Positions 54,585 to 63,363 of a DNA stretch of 64,000 nt are shown piece after piece. The stretch is from Clostridium frigidicarnis (GTDB taxonomy: Bacteria > Bacillota > Clostridia > Clostridiales > Clostridiaceae). The DNA lies in the NCBI RefSeq assembly GCF_900111985.1, contig NZ_FOKI01000007.1:1-64000 (forward strand). The letters run 5' to 3'. How positions within the stretch are numbered: position 1 is the first letter of the stretch; every line of letters starts with the position of its first letter. Made by a program: the position numbers and the translations under genes. Below the pieces are notes generated by a model that was not told the DNA's origin, searched no databases, and saw nothing but the letters and a program-made list of their open reading frames with translations.

Positions 54585-54740
54585 TTATCTTCTATTGTTT
54601 TGCTCTTTTTTTGCTCTTCTACAAGCTGCACATCTAGTTGGCTCGTTATCGAATCCTTTTTCTTTGTAGAATTCTTGCTCACCTTCAGTGAATATGAATT
54701 CTTGACCACAATCTCTACATACTATTGTCTTATCTGCCAT
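54585..54740 (-). CDS. Small zinc-ribbon protein
   Basis: 51 residues. Two CxxC knuckles, CRDCGQEF (8-15) and CAAC (37-40), flank GEQEFYKEKGFDNEPTRC. This is the 'probable zinc-ribbon domain' family common in Clostridia. The end is basic (RRAKKEQNNRR). It likely binds one Zn2+; the cellular role is unknown. AGGAGG precedes the ATG. It is monocistronic with its own terminator. Confidence 0.88.
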   Translation of the reverse strand: MADKTIVCRDCGQEFIFTEGEQEFYKEKGFDNEPTRCAACRRAKKEQNNRR

Positions 54741-54953
54741 TATTATTTTCCTCCTTAAAATTAAAGACTCTATTTGATTAATGTATTCTCTAATTAGGAG
54801 AAATTACTCATCTATATCAAATCTTTATTTTATTTTTTATTTTGTGGTAAATATTTATTTACCTTACTCATTTATTATAACACATCCATACATTAATGCA
54901 AGTGTTTTTACTATTTTATTTTAAAACATTATTAAATAAACTTTTTATACCAT

Positions 54954-55256
54954 TTAAATTCCACACTTCTCATAAATAACTATACCATCCTTATCAACTT
55001 GTTCTATAAAAAATCTATCTTGTATTGTATTCATATGTGAGTAATCATATTCTAATAGAGTTTTAGTTTTTGTCTCTACAGCCTCTATAAATTTTGCTAA
55101 TGGTTTTTCTGAATATACTGCTAAATCAATATCACTTTTTAAGTTATTATCGCCTCTTGCTCTAGATCCAAAAAGAATTACTTTATCTATATATTCATGT
55201 TTTTCACATATTTCTATTATGTGTTTAATTATCTCTTTATCTAAATTCAAATCCAT
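54954..55256 (-). CDS. MNT-type nucleotidyltransferase domain protein
   Basis: 100 residues from the second of two adjacent ATGs (55256), with AGAGG just upstream; the longer 117-residue frame has no ribosome binding site. The polymerase-beta fold motif is intact: ILFGSRARGDNNLKSDIDLAVY (GSRARGD...SDIDL). Such minimal proteins usually act as antitoxin to a HEPN partner by nucleotidylating it. No HEPN gene adjoins, so this is an orphan or pairs elsewhere. Confidence 0.82.
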   Translation of the reverse strand: MDLNLDKEIIKHIIEICEKHEYIDKVILFGSRARGDNNLKSDIDLAVYSEKPLAKFIEAVETKTKTLLEYDYSHMNTIQDRFFIEQVDKDGIVIYEKCGI

Positions 55257-55489
55257 CATTCCTCTAAAATAACAATTTTTCAAATTAATGCATCTATTAG
55301 CAAACAACTACATCCATCACAACTTAAGATGTATTTATATCATATAGTAATGTATTCTAGTAATATTGTTCCAGTGCATTGGCTTACATATCTGTCTATA
55401 TAATTATTATACCCTAAACTAACATTCTTTAACAGTTTAAAACAGCCCAATTATAGATGTACAAAAATATCTGTAATTATAGAAATAAT

Positions 55490-55514
55490 AAAGGTAGATA
55501 GTAACCTATCTACC
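55490..55514 (-). terminator. Terminator of the glycerol operon
   Basis: GGTAGATAG pairs with CTATCTACC, with TTTATTATTT beyond on the minus strand; 10 bp after the dhaKL stop. Confidence 0.82.
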
Positions 55515-55523
55515 CCTAAATTA

Positions 55524-57284
55524 TTACTTTATTGCCTTTGAAACTTCTGTAAAGATTACACCTAATCCATATGCTCCTGCATCTGGATGTCCTAAGCTTC
55601 TATCCCCAACTGTTCCTGCTCGTCCCATACGTGCTACGATTTCTTCAGTTTTCTTAGCACCCTCAACAGCTGCTTTAGCTCCTTTTTCAAAAGCTTCTTT
55701 AAAATTATCATTTGCTTTTGCACAATCTGTCCAGGTATCAGCACATGGCACTAATGCATCTATTAAGGTCTTATCTCCAACTACAGCTCCTCTGCCAAAA
55801 GAACGTTCTCCTGTAGCTTGGATTCCTCTAACTGCTGCTTGCATCATTTCTGCAAATTCTGAAACTGTTAACTCAACCTTTTCTCCCACTTGCTTTCCTG
55901 CTGTTCTAAAAGCCGATCCCCATATTGGACCTGACGCTCCTCCGCAGTATTCCATTATTACTAATGAACATGCATTTAAGAATTCACCAATGCTCATATG
56001 TTCTTCTAAAAGAATCTCTTTCCATTCTCTCTTTAACTGCTTAAATCCTTTAGCTATACTCATACCAAAGTCACCATCTCCAGCATGAGAGTCTAATTCA
56101 CAGAATGGTACTTCGTTTTTAATAATAACCTGGCTCATATTATCAACAATATAAATCATATTATCTAAACTTAATTTTTCATTATTAATACATGAAAAAC
56201 TTTCACATATTTCTACATCAAAAGACACATCCTCTTCTGTACAACAACAAGTTTCTAAGCTAACATATTCAACAGCTTCTACTGGACCTGAAACCTTAAA
56301 TGCTGGAGTATCACTTTCTTCTGATAATAGCTCCTTAAGTTGTGCATCCAACTTCATTATAGATACAGAAGCACCTTCCATATCTATACTTGTCATATAA
56401 TTTCCTACAAAAGTTCTACATATCTTAATATTTCTCTTTGCTAACTCTGCAGTAACAGAGTTATTGAATAAGTATAGTTCTTGTAGTGGAGTTCCTCCAA
56501 AGCCATTTATCAAAAGTGCAACCTCTTCATGATTTGTACCATCAATTTTCATATCCTTTAAAATAGAATCTACAATTCTTTCAGCTAATTCATCAGCTGT
56601 AGCCATTTTTTCTCTTTTAATCCCAGGTTCACCATGAATTCCAACTCCAAATTCCATTTCATCCTCTGCTATTTTAAAAGTTGGAGATCCCTTAGCTGGT
56701 ACAGTACATGATGAAAATGCAAATCCTAAACTTCTAACATTTGAATTGGCCTTTTCAGCTATTTCTTTAACTTCTTCTAATGACAATCCTAACTCTGCTG
56801 CAGCACCTGCCATCTTGTGTACTAATACAGTTCCAGCAACTCCACGACGTCCTACAGTATATAGACTGTCTTTAACAGCAATATCATCATCTACCTTAAC
56901 ATAATCAACTTTAATTCCGTCTTCATTTGCTAGATAAGCCGCATTCTTAAAGTTCATCATATCTCCACTATAATTTTTTATAATTAATAATGTTCCTTTT
57001 TCACTAGCAGTTGCTTTTATGGCTTGATAAACTTGAATTTGAGATGGTGATGCAAATACATCTCCACATACAGCTGCATCTAACATACCTTTTCCTATAA
57101 ATCCTGCATGAGCTGGTTCGTGTCCACTTCCACCACCACTTATTAAGCTAACTTTATTAGGATTGATATTTTTCTTTTTCATAACTTTATATTTTCTTAC
57201 GAATTCTAATTCTGGATGTGCCATGGCTATACCATTGCACATCTCCATTACTACAGTTTCTGGTCTATTTATTATCTTTTTCAT
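55524..57284 (-). CDS. dhaKL: Dihydroxyacetone kinase, DhaK-DhaL fusion
   Basis: 586 residues. The DhaK part (1-335) has LISGGGSGHEPAHAGFIGKG with the substrate-binding histidine. A short linker leads to DhaL (about 375-586) with HAGDGDFGMSIAKG, GGASGPIWGSAF and RMGRAGTVGDRSLGHPDAGA. The single-chain form is that of ATP-using kinases such as Citrobacter DhaK, not the split PTS-dependent type; no DhaM is seen. It phosphorylates dihydroxyacetone made by GldA. Its start is 3 bp after the gldA stop. Confidence 0.93.
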   Translation of the reverse strand: MKKIINRPETVVMEMCNGIAMAHPELEFVRKYKVMKKKNINPNKVSLISGGGSGHEPAHAGFIGKGMLDAAVCGDVFASPSQIQVYQAIKATASEKGTLLIIKNYSGDMMNFKNAAYLANEDGIKVDYVKVDDDIAVKDSLYTVGRRGVAGTVLVHKMAGAAAELGLSLEEVKEIAEKANSNVRSLGFAFSSCTVPAKGSPTFKIAEDEMEFGVGIHGEPGIKREKMATADELAERIVDSILKDMKIDGTNHEEVALLINGFGGTPLQELYLFNNSVTAELAKRNIKICRTFVGNYMTSIDMEGASVSIMKLDAQLKELLSEESDTPAFKVSGPVEAVEYVSLETCCCTEEDVSFDVEICESFSCINNEKLSLDNMIYIVDNMSQVIIKNEVPFCELDSHAGDGDFGMSIAKGFKQLKREWKEILLEEHMSIGEFLNACSLVIMEYCGGASGPIWGSAFRTAGKQVGEKVELTVSEFAEMMQAAVRGIQATGERSFGRGAVVGDKTLIDALVPCADTWTDCAKANDNFKEAFEKGAKAAVEGAKKTEEIVARMGRAGTVGDRSLGHPDAGAYGLGVIFTEVSKAIK

Positions 57285-57287
57285 TAG

Positions 57288-58424
57288 TTATACTCCTCTA
57301 TTTGCCTTGTAATCTTTCCCTATCTTATCTGCCGTAATAATTGCTGCTGCTACTGCTTCAATAGTTATTGGGAATGGCATAGAATGAACTGATTCTTCTT
57401 TAATACATGACTTTTTAGCAACTTCCATAAGTTCATCTTCTGTAATGGTGTCTACCCCAATGTCTGATAAACAAACTGGCAGTCCAACTTCTAAACAAAA
57501 ATCTAATACTTGATTTAATTCTTCTTTAGGTGCATTTTCTAATACTAGTTGTGCAATAGTACCAAATGCAACTTTTTCACCATGGAAATACTTATGAGTT
57601 CCTTCTAATATAGTTAATCCATCGTGAATTGCATGAGCTCCAGCTAATCCACCACTTTCAAAACCAATACCTGATAAAAGGATATTTGCTTCTATAACAT
57701 TTTCTAATGATTGTGTAACTAAGTTACAGTCTGAGGATACTTTTGCCGTTGCTCCATCATTAATAAGAGTTTCATAACATAACTTTGCAAGTGCTAATGC
57801 TGTATTAGTTCCCTTAGCTTCACCGCATAATCCTTCTCTATATCCACAAGGTAACCCTGCATTTACGTTGGAATATGAATTTGAAGTTGCTCTTGCTTCA
57901 AAGTATGTTGATAATGCATCTCCCATTCCTGAAACTAAAAAACGAGTTGGTGCTTTTGCAATTACTGTAGTATCTATTAAAACCACGCTTGGACTTTGCT
58001 TAAAGTAAGCATAATCATCAAATGCTCCTTCTGGTGTATAAAGTACAGCTGAATGGCTTGTTGGTGCATCTGTAGCAGCTATAGTTGGAACTATAATTAC
58101 TGCTTCTCCTTCTGCAACACATTTAGCAGTATCAATTGCTTTACCTCCACCAAGACCTACTGTACAATCACATTTATTTTCTGCAGCAATTTTTTGTAAT
58201 CTTTCCACTTCTTCTCTAGAACATTCTCCTGTGAATCCGCTTTCAACAAAAGTAATTCCAAATTTTTCACAAGTTTTATCTAATTTATCTTTAACACGTG
58301 CAACATCATCTTTATGTGCTATTAATAGAGCTGATTTCCCAAAACTCTTAACAAAATAGCCCAAATTTAATAGTTCATCCTCACCCTGTACATATTTAGT
58401 TGGGCAAATAAATGCTTTTCTCAT
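57288..58424 (-). CDS. gldA: Glycerol dehydrogenase (NAD-dependent)
   Basis: 378 residues from the ATG at 58424, which has GGAGGAG at the right distance; a 32-residue upstream extension is unsupported. NAD-binding GLGGGKAIDTAKC and the Zn ligands in ATDAPTS...GAHAIHDGL and KYFHGEKVAFG are those of group-III GldA. It oxidises glycerol to dihydroxyacetone for the kinase directly downstream. An AraC/PocR-type regulator gene lies upstream and a large palindrome sits in the promoter. Confidence 0.93.
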   Translation of the reverse strand: MRKAFICPTKYVQGEDELLNLGYFVKSFGKSALLIAHKDDVARVKDKLDKTCEKFGITFVESGFTGECSREEVERLQKIAAENKCDCTVGLGGGKAIDTAKCVAEGEAVIIVPTIAATDAPTSHSAVLYTPEGAFDDYAYFKQSPSVVLIDTTVIAKAPTRFLVSGMGDALSTYFEARATSNSYSNVNAGLPCGYREGLCGEAKGTNTALALAKLCYETLINDGATAKVSSDCNLVTQSLENVIEANILLSGIGFESGGLAGAHAIHDGLTILEGTHKYFHGEKVAFGTIAQLVLENAPKEELNQVLDFCLEVGLPVCLSDIGVDTITEDELMEVAKKSCIKEESVHSMPFPITIEAVAAAIITADKIGKDYKANRGV

Positions 58425-58475
58425 AATAATCTCTCCTCCATATCTAAAAAATCTTTTTGTTTTTAACTTGTCTTT

Positions 58476-58553
58476 ATTATAATATCGTTTACGAAGAAAT
58501 ACATTAGACTGAAATGACAAAAAATTACGATTCCAGACCGTAATTTCTTGTCA
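58476..58553 (-). promoter_or_regulatory. gldA promoter region with 39-bp palindromic operator
   Basis: A -10 TATAAT (58476-58481) has no good -35. Upstream, 58515-58529 and 58539-58553 are 15-bp inverted arms (TGACAAAAAATTACG; CGTAATTTCTTGTCA) with one mismatch around a 9-bp centre. A poor -35 with an upstream palindrome is the pattern of an activator-dependent promoter, probably for the adjacent PocR/AraC protein. Confidence 0.7.
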
Positions 58554-58619
58554 TGAAACCGATTTATTGTAATTTTATTATTTTTCGAATATTCAACAAG
58601 TACTTTAAATAGATAAAAA

Positions 58620-58659
58620 AAGTTGTTTAAAAATGATATGACTCATTCTTAAACAACTT
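58620..58659 (-). terminator. Terminator of the PocR/AraC regulator gene
   Basis: AAGTTGTTTAA pairs with TTAAACAACTT, followed on the minus strand by TTTTTTATCT. Confidence 0.85.
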
Positions 58660-58667
58660 ATTAATAC

Positions 58668-59705
58668 TTACTTTCTTTTACAATACTTCCTATAAAGAAG
58701 TGGCGTTATCCCTTCATACCGTTTAAATATTTTTATAAAGTAACCTGATTCACTAAATCCAAGTTCATCACTAATTTCATTAATATGCATATCTGTTTCT
58801 TCTAATATGCTCTTTGCCCATTCAATCTTTAGCTTGGATACGTATGTTGAAAATTTTTCTCCAGCTTCCTTTATAAAAAGCCTACTAAAATAGCTTGAAC
58901 TAATATGACAAATCTTAGCCGCCTTTTCCGCCGTAACGTTTTCACTTTTATGTTTATAAATATATTCTATTGCGGGTTTTAAAGTGTTACTTACTGTAAT
59001 CATATCCTCATTACTAGAAGGTTTTTCTCCAATATACGCATTTATTATAGCATTAGACATTTCCTTTTTTGCATGTTCAATATTTTTTATTGTGTAACCT
59101 GTTAAGATATTTGAATCTATTTCAGATTGATTTTTTATGGTATTTCGATACATCTCTGAAATCAAGTTTTTATCTAGCGCCTCTTCTACTAGATAGTTAC
59201 ACAAAGAAAATAACATATTTGCTATTTCCTTTACTTCTTCATAAGATAAAATAGGCAATTCATCATAATAATTTTTAAAGTCCTCTAAAGCTTTTTTAAC
59301 TATGAAGTTATTAGATGTACCTACTATTTGCTCTAGTATATCTGAAGCATTAGTATCTGATAATTTTACTTGCCCTGCCATAACCGCTCCAATATATTTG
59401 CCATCAATTATTATTGGAATAGCTATATCTACTATATTATAATGACATAAATATATGTATGGTTCATTTAAACGAACTGCCTCAAGCCCACCTCTTGAAT
59501 CGCACTTTTGACAATACTTCACAAGCTCTGGATTAGCTCTTACTGCTTTACAAAATCTATGACATCCACTATGCTTAGTAACTGGATTACCCTTATAGTC
59601 AACAATTATTATTGCTACCTTTGTAACTACTGCAAGAGATTCTTGTAAATTGACCCATTTTTCTAAATCTATAACCTTGTTTAAATTTAAATTATCTTTT
59701 ATCAA
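58668..59705 (-). CDS. PocR-domain AraC-family regulator of glycerol catabolism
   Basis: 345 residues. An N-terminal PocR sensory domain (about 8-175) has the conserved Cys-rich segment HSGCHRFCKAVRANPELVKYCQKCDSRGG. A C-terminal AraC double helix-turn-helix (about 243-345) has YFSRLFIKEAGEKFSTYVSKLKI and INEISDELGFSESGYFIKIFKR. PocR domains sense small polyols such as 1,3-propanediol. Its place immediately upstream of gldA-dhaKL, in the same direction with its own terminator, argues that it activates them. Confidence 0.88.
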   Translation of the reverse strand: MIKDNLNLNKVIDLEKWVNLQESLAVVTKVAIIIVDYKGNPVTKHSGCHRFCKAVRANPELVKYCQKCDSRGGLEAVRLNEPYIYLCHYNIVDIAIPIIIDGKYIGAVMAGQVKLSDTNASDILEQIVGTSNNFIVKKALEDFKNYYDELPILSYEEVKEIANMLFSLCNYLVEEALDKNLISEMYRNTIKNQSEIDSNILTGYTIKNIEHAKKEMSNAIINAYIGEKPSSNEDMITVSNTLKPAIEYIYKHKSENVTAEKAAKICHISSSYFSRLFIKEAGEKFSTYVSKLKIEWAKSILEETDMHINEISDELGFSESGYFIKIFKRYEGITPLLYRKYCKRK

Positions 59706-59771
59706 TTTTTACTACTCCCTTACCCTTATTCATATGTATATATTTATGTCTTATTTTATCATATTATTTGA

Positions 59772-59894
59772 ATTGTTATATATATTTTTGTAATAGAATC
59801 TAATTTTGTAGGTGCAATTTGGATTGTAGTATTAATTTTAATTTTGGGTAGTTTATTAAGCTACTTAATCAATAGGTTTGGTAAAAATAAATAA
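59772..59894 (+). pseudogene. Remnant of a small membrane-protein gene
   Basis: An open frame without any ATG, GTG or TTG start in its first part ends in a hydrophobic helix and basic tail: GAIWIVVLILILGSLLSYL then INRFGKNK and TAA at 59892-59894. The last nine codons and following bases recur at 61806-61870. It looks like the 3' end of a decayed small membrane protein or toxin-like gene. Confidence 0.45.
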
Positions 59895-59935
59895 TATATT
59901 AAATATATTAAAGGTTAAAGCAAAAAAATATTTTC
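59868..59935 (+). repeat. Direct repeat left of the AAA-ATPase gene
   Basis: AATAGGTTTGGTAAAAATAA, then ATAATAT..AAATATATTA and AGGTTAAAGCAAAAAAATA. An imperfect second copy in the same orientation is at 61806-61870, so the pair brackets the ATPase gene. Confidence 0.6.
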
Positions 59936-59950
59936 ACTTTAACCTTTTTT
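59909..59950. terminator. Hairpin after the ATPase gene (bidirectional)
   Basis: AAAGGTTAAAG pairs with CTTTAACCTTT, with T on the plus side (TTTTTT) and A/T-rich sequence on the other; 40 bp beyond the ATPase stop. Confidence 0.7.
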
Positions 59951-59989
59951 GCTATACTCTTATAATCTAAAACATGTTATTAATATTAA

Positions 59990-61540
59990 TTATACGTATA
60001 TAATAAATATCTCTTTATTTTCTACATATATTTTTTCATATTTATATTCTTTATTTTTATTGAAATTATATATCACTAGATACCCTTTATTCATAGAATG
60101 AATATTTAAATAATCACATAATTGCTTAATACCATCTTTGTGATATTCTTCTCCATGCCATATTTTAAGTTCTGATATATATTTATGTTTATTATAAGTT
60201 ACAACTACATCTAATCTTTTTTCTTGAGATACCTGCACTTCTTTAAAATCAAATCCTATTCCATTTATGATTGGTTTTATAAATGCTAAAAATAATAATC
60301 TCCCATGATGCTCTATAAATTTTTCATCCTTATTACTATACTGTTCCTTCATAAATCTTTGATAATTCAAAAGAATTTTTTCAAAGTCTAATCCATTATC
60401 AGAAGTTAAAAACTTTTCTCTAAAGTTGTAACTAGAAATATTCTCACTTTCTCTTGCCTTTATAGCAGTTAGATGGTTGTATATATATTGTTCAAAAATT
60501 CTATTATGAATTTTACATCTATTATTTTTTTGTTTTATAAAACCATATAGTTCCCCTAGTGAAATTAATCTATCACTTGGAACATAAACTATTTCTTCTC
60601 CTGAAAGTACTATTTTTTCAATAAAGTTTCTAAACTCCTTATTATTGTCTAGATTTTTTATTAAAGAATCGAATAGAGTATTTCTTTCATTTAAGAGTAT
60701 TTTTACAGCTTTGTCAATATTATTCAAATCCCAACTATTCTTAAAATTCCGATCCATTATTTGACTTAATTTGCTGACTAAAAAAGGATATCCGCTTGTA
60801 TAAAAATATATTTTTTCAGATATATCTACCGTATCCATTTTTATATTTTCTTCCTTAGTATAATCTTTAAGCATAGTCTCTATTTCTAAAGGATTGAACG
60901 TCATATCCACATCAAAATTTACAGCAATATTCCAAGGGCTATTATATTTTTTTTCTTCATTTGGTCTAAGCTTTAACTTTAAATTCTTTATGTCATGTAC
61001 TCCCGCTAAAATTACAGAATGAAAAGTATAATCCATATCATCATTTGCAAGTATATATTTATTTCTAAGCATACCTAAAAAGCTTAAAAACAATTGATTA
61101 TTACTAGCCTTATCAACTTCATCAATTAACAAAACTACTGGCTTATCACTGTTTCTTATGAATTCCGTTATTACATTTGATAGCATTTGTAAATTCTCAA
61201 CGCCATAACTTAATTTTTCAATTTCTTTAGCCTTTTCTGTATACGTAAAGTTTAACATGTCACTAATTAACTTTAAAAAACCACTACTAAAAACTTTCTC
61301 ATTTTCAAATATACTATCTCCAATTCCCTCAAAACTAGTTCTTATAATTAAATATTTATCGTTACATTTCTTAGTTATCTGAGATAATAGTGTAGTTTTT
61401 CCATATTGCCTAGGTCTATTTATAACAAAATAATCTCCTTGATCTATAAGAGTCTCCACTTCTTTAAGCTTATTTTCAATACTGACCATGTAATGTTTTT
61501 TACTAATACAAGGACCTGTTGTATTAAATCTTTTTTTCAT
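59990..61540 (-). CDS. AAA ATPase with PD-(D/E)XK nuclease-like C-terminus
   Basis: 516 residues from the ATG at 61540 with AGGGGTG upstream; an in-frame GTG 9 bp earlier is less likely. STAND-like AAA domain: RPRQYGKTTLLSQI (Walker A, residues 44-57), then PVVLLIDEVDKA (Walker B). The end has GFDFKEVQVSQEKRLDVVV and ISELKIW, the spaced E/D...ExK pattern of PD-(D/E)XK nucleases (DUF1703-type). These stand-alone proteins are abundant in Clostridia and multiply within genomes. A defence or selfish role is suspected but unproven. It is flanked by imperfect direct repeats. Confidence 0.85.
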   Translation of the reverse strand: MKKRFNTTGPCISKKHYMVSIENKLKEVETLIDQGDYFVINRPRQYGKTTLLSQITKKCNDKYLIIRTSFEGIGDSIFENEKVFSSGFLKLISDMLNFTYTEKAKEIEKLSYGVENLQMLSNVITEFIRNSDKPVVLLIDEVDKASNNQLFLSFLGMLRNKYILANDDMDYTFHSVILAGVHDIKNLKLKLRPNEEKKYNSPWNIAVNFDVDMTFNPLEIETMLKDYTKEENIKMDTVDISEKIYFYTSGYPFLVSKLSQIMDRNFKNSWDLNNIDKAVKILLNERNTLFDSLIKNLDNNKEFRNFIEKIVLSGEEIVYVPSDRLISLGELYGFIKQKNNRCKIHNRIFEQYIYNHLTAIKARESENISSYNFREKFLTSDNGLDFEKILLNYQRFMKEQYSNKDEKFIEHHGRLLFLAFIKPIINGIGFDFKEVQVSQEKRLDVVVTYNKHKYISELKIWHGEEYHKDGIKQLCDYLNIHSMNKGYLVIYNFNKNKEYKYEKIYVENKEIFIIYV

Positions 61541-61805
61541 AAAATTCACACCCCTATAGCTTTTAAATCTTCATTATTTTTCTTATATATATTATATCTT
61601 AGTTATTAATTATTATATATGCTTTAGGAAGAAAGGTATATATATCCTAATTTATTCATAAAAATATAAAAACCATGCATAGCATGGCTCTATAACTAAC
61701 TTCATATACTTTAAAAGGTGATAAAAAATATAAAGAAGTTCTAAATCTATTATGATTAATTTGTAAAAGTAACACTTAACATTGATGCTTTTCTAAAGGT
61801 TGATA

Positions 61806-61870
61806 TATAATTGATAGATTTGGTAAAAATAAATAATATTGAAATATATTATAGGCTAGAATAAAAAAAT
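61806..61870 (+). repeat. Direct repeat right of the AAA-ATPase gene
   Basis: ATTGATAGATTTGGTAAAAA, then TAAATAATATTGAAATATATTA and AGGCTAGAATAAAAAAATAG mirror 59868-59935 in the same orientation with scattered differences. Confidence 0.6.
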
Positions 61871-61938
61871 AGAATCAAAATTTCACCCAAAGAAAACTAT
61901 TCAAACAACAATTAATTATTCACTTTCTATACAATATA

Positions 61939-62098
61939 AGGCACATTCAAAAAATAACAAGTTAGTATGCTAGTCTATTTTGTGCCATACTGCGTCAGCG
62001 ATATCAGCCCATAGTCTATGCTATGAACTAATATCACTTCCTTGTCTGACACAAAATATACATGGCATCTTGAACTTGTTATTTTCTTTCATGTGCCT
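61939..62098. repeat. AGGCACAT palindromic element, full 160-bp copy
   Basis: The ends AGGCACAT/ATGTGCCT are inverted; inside, AATAACAAGTTAG pairs loosely with TGAACTTGTTATT, and TATTTTGTGCCAT with a TGACACAAAATATACATGGC stretch. The centre has GATATCAGCCCATAGTCTATG against CATAG..GAACTAATATC. The whole can fold into one branched hairpin. It has no coding capacity, so it would be a MITE-like or REP-like unit. It lies 37 bp after the kinase stop. Confidence 0.8.
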
Positions 62099-62135
62099 AA
62101 CTAAAAATACCTTATGTTAATTACTGGAATTAATT

Positions 62136-63362
62136 TTAATATTTCATAAAAGTTATAAAAAAACTAGTTCCTTCTCCCTTAGTACTTTTTACATCGATAT
62201 ATCCATTATGAGATTCAATAATAGATTTGGAAATCGCTAACCCTATGCCTACAGAATCTTTTTTATTTGGACTTTTATTCTTATTAAATCTTTTAAAAAT
62301 ATTAGCTACCTCTTCTAGTTCAATACCTTTTCCTGTATCTTGAATGATTACTCTAGAATATGCGGGATTGTCATATAAATAGATTTTAACTTTTCCATTT
62401 TTCGGTGTATGCTCAATACTGTTTTTGATAATATTAGAAAATGCCTCTTGTATCCAAAATTTATCATGTAAAAAACTAATGTGTTCATCATTATTTAAAC
62501 TTAGCTCAATATTAGCATTATCAGCAAAATCCTTAAAAGTATATACAACTTCTTCTATAGTTTTGTTTAAATTATCTTCTTTTTTATAAAACTCAATTGC
62601 ATTTGCATCTAATCTTGCTAATTTTAATATATTTTGTATCATCATGTTCATATTATCAAGCTGGATACGATTATCCTCTAAAAATTGTACTCTTTGTTCT
62701 TCTGTTAATTTTCTATTTAACAATATATCATTGTATAACATTATAGTAGCAAGCTTTGTCTTTAGCTGATGTGATATATTTTGTAATAACTCTACAAGAT
62801 ACTGCTTTTCCTTTTGTGTAGTGCTAATATTATTCCTGATAATACTTCGAACATTAGAAAATGCTACAGCTAATTTAGAAAAATCTCCTTCTTTATCCTC
62901 ATTAATTAAAGCACTATAATCATCATCTAATATCTTATTAGCTGCTAACGATATATTCCTTACTTTCTTAAAAAAGTAATTATACTGTATATAATTTAGT
63001 ATTAATAGTAGCGATGCAAGAACTACACTTACAATAAATATACCATAGTTATTTCTCAAATTTGGAAATAAATTGTTGTTAAGTGTGCTTGCTATGCCGT
63101 ATTCTTTTAAAATAATATTTCCAGCTTCTTTATCTTTATTGCTAATATTTTGGGTTATTAATGGTATTAATTCTTTTTCTAATTCTGGATTAAGTGTTAT
63201 TGTCTTTGATACCATACTTCCCACTATATCTATATAATCTTGTTTTTGATTATTGGTATAAACTACATACAGTAATCCTTGAATTATTATAAAAATAGTA
63301 AGAAGTGATGTTAATATAAGAGTACTTTTTTTAACTTCAGAATTAACAAAAAGCTTATTCAT
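62136..63362 (-). CDS. Two-component sensor histidine kinase
   Basis: 408 residues. Two membrane helices (about 13-34 and 107-127) flank an extracellular loop of about 70 residues. A HAMP-like linker leads to the HisKA domain with H198 in LLQNISHQLKTKLATI. The HATPase domain has NIIKNSIEHTP, DTGKGIELEE and GIGLAISKSIIESHNG. It phosphorylates the response regulator encoded just upstream (1-bp gap). The signal is unknown; no ABC transporter of the BceAB type lies within the window. Confidence 0.92.
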   Translation of the reverse strand: MNKLFVNSEVKKSTLILTSLLTIFIIIQGLLYVVYTNNQKQDYIDIVGSMVSKTITLNPELEKELIPLITQNISNKDKEAGNIILKEYGIASTLNNNLFPNLRNNYGIFIVSVVLASLLLILNYIQYNYFFKKVRNISLAANKILDDDYSALINEDKEGDFSKLAVAFSNVRSIIRNNISTTQKEKQYLVELLQNISHQLKTKLATIMLYNDILLNRKLTEEQRVQFLEDNRIQLDNMNMMIQNILKLARLDANAIEFYKKEDNLNKTIEEVVYTFKDFADNANIELSLNNDEHISFLHDKFWIQEAFSNIIKNSIEHTPKNGKVKIYLYDNPAYSRVIIQDTGKGIELEEVANIFKRFNKNKSPNKKDSVGIGLAISKSIIESHNGYIDVKSTKGEGTSFFITFMKY

Positions 63363-63363
63363 A

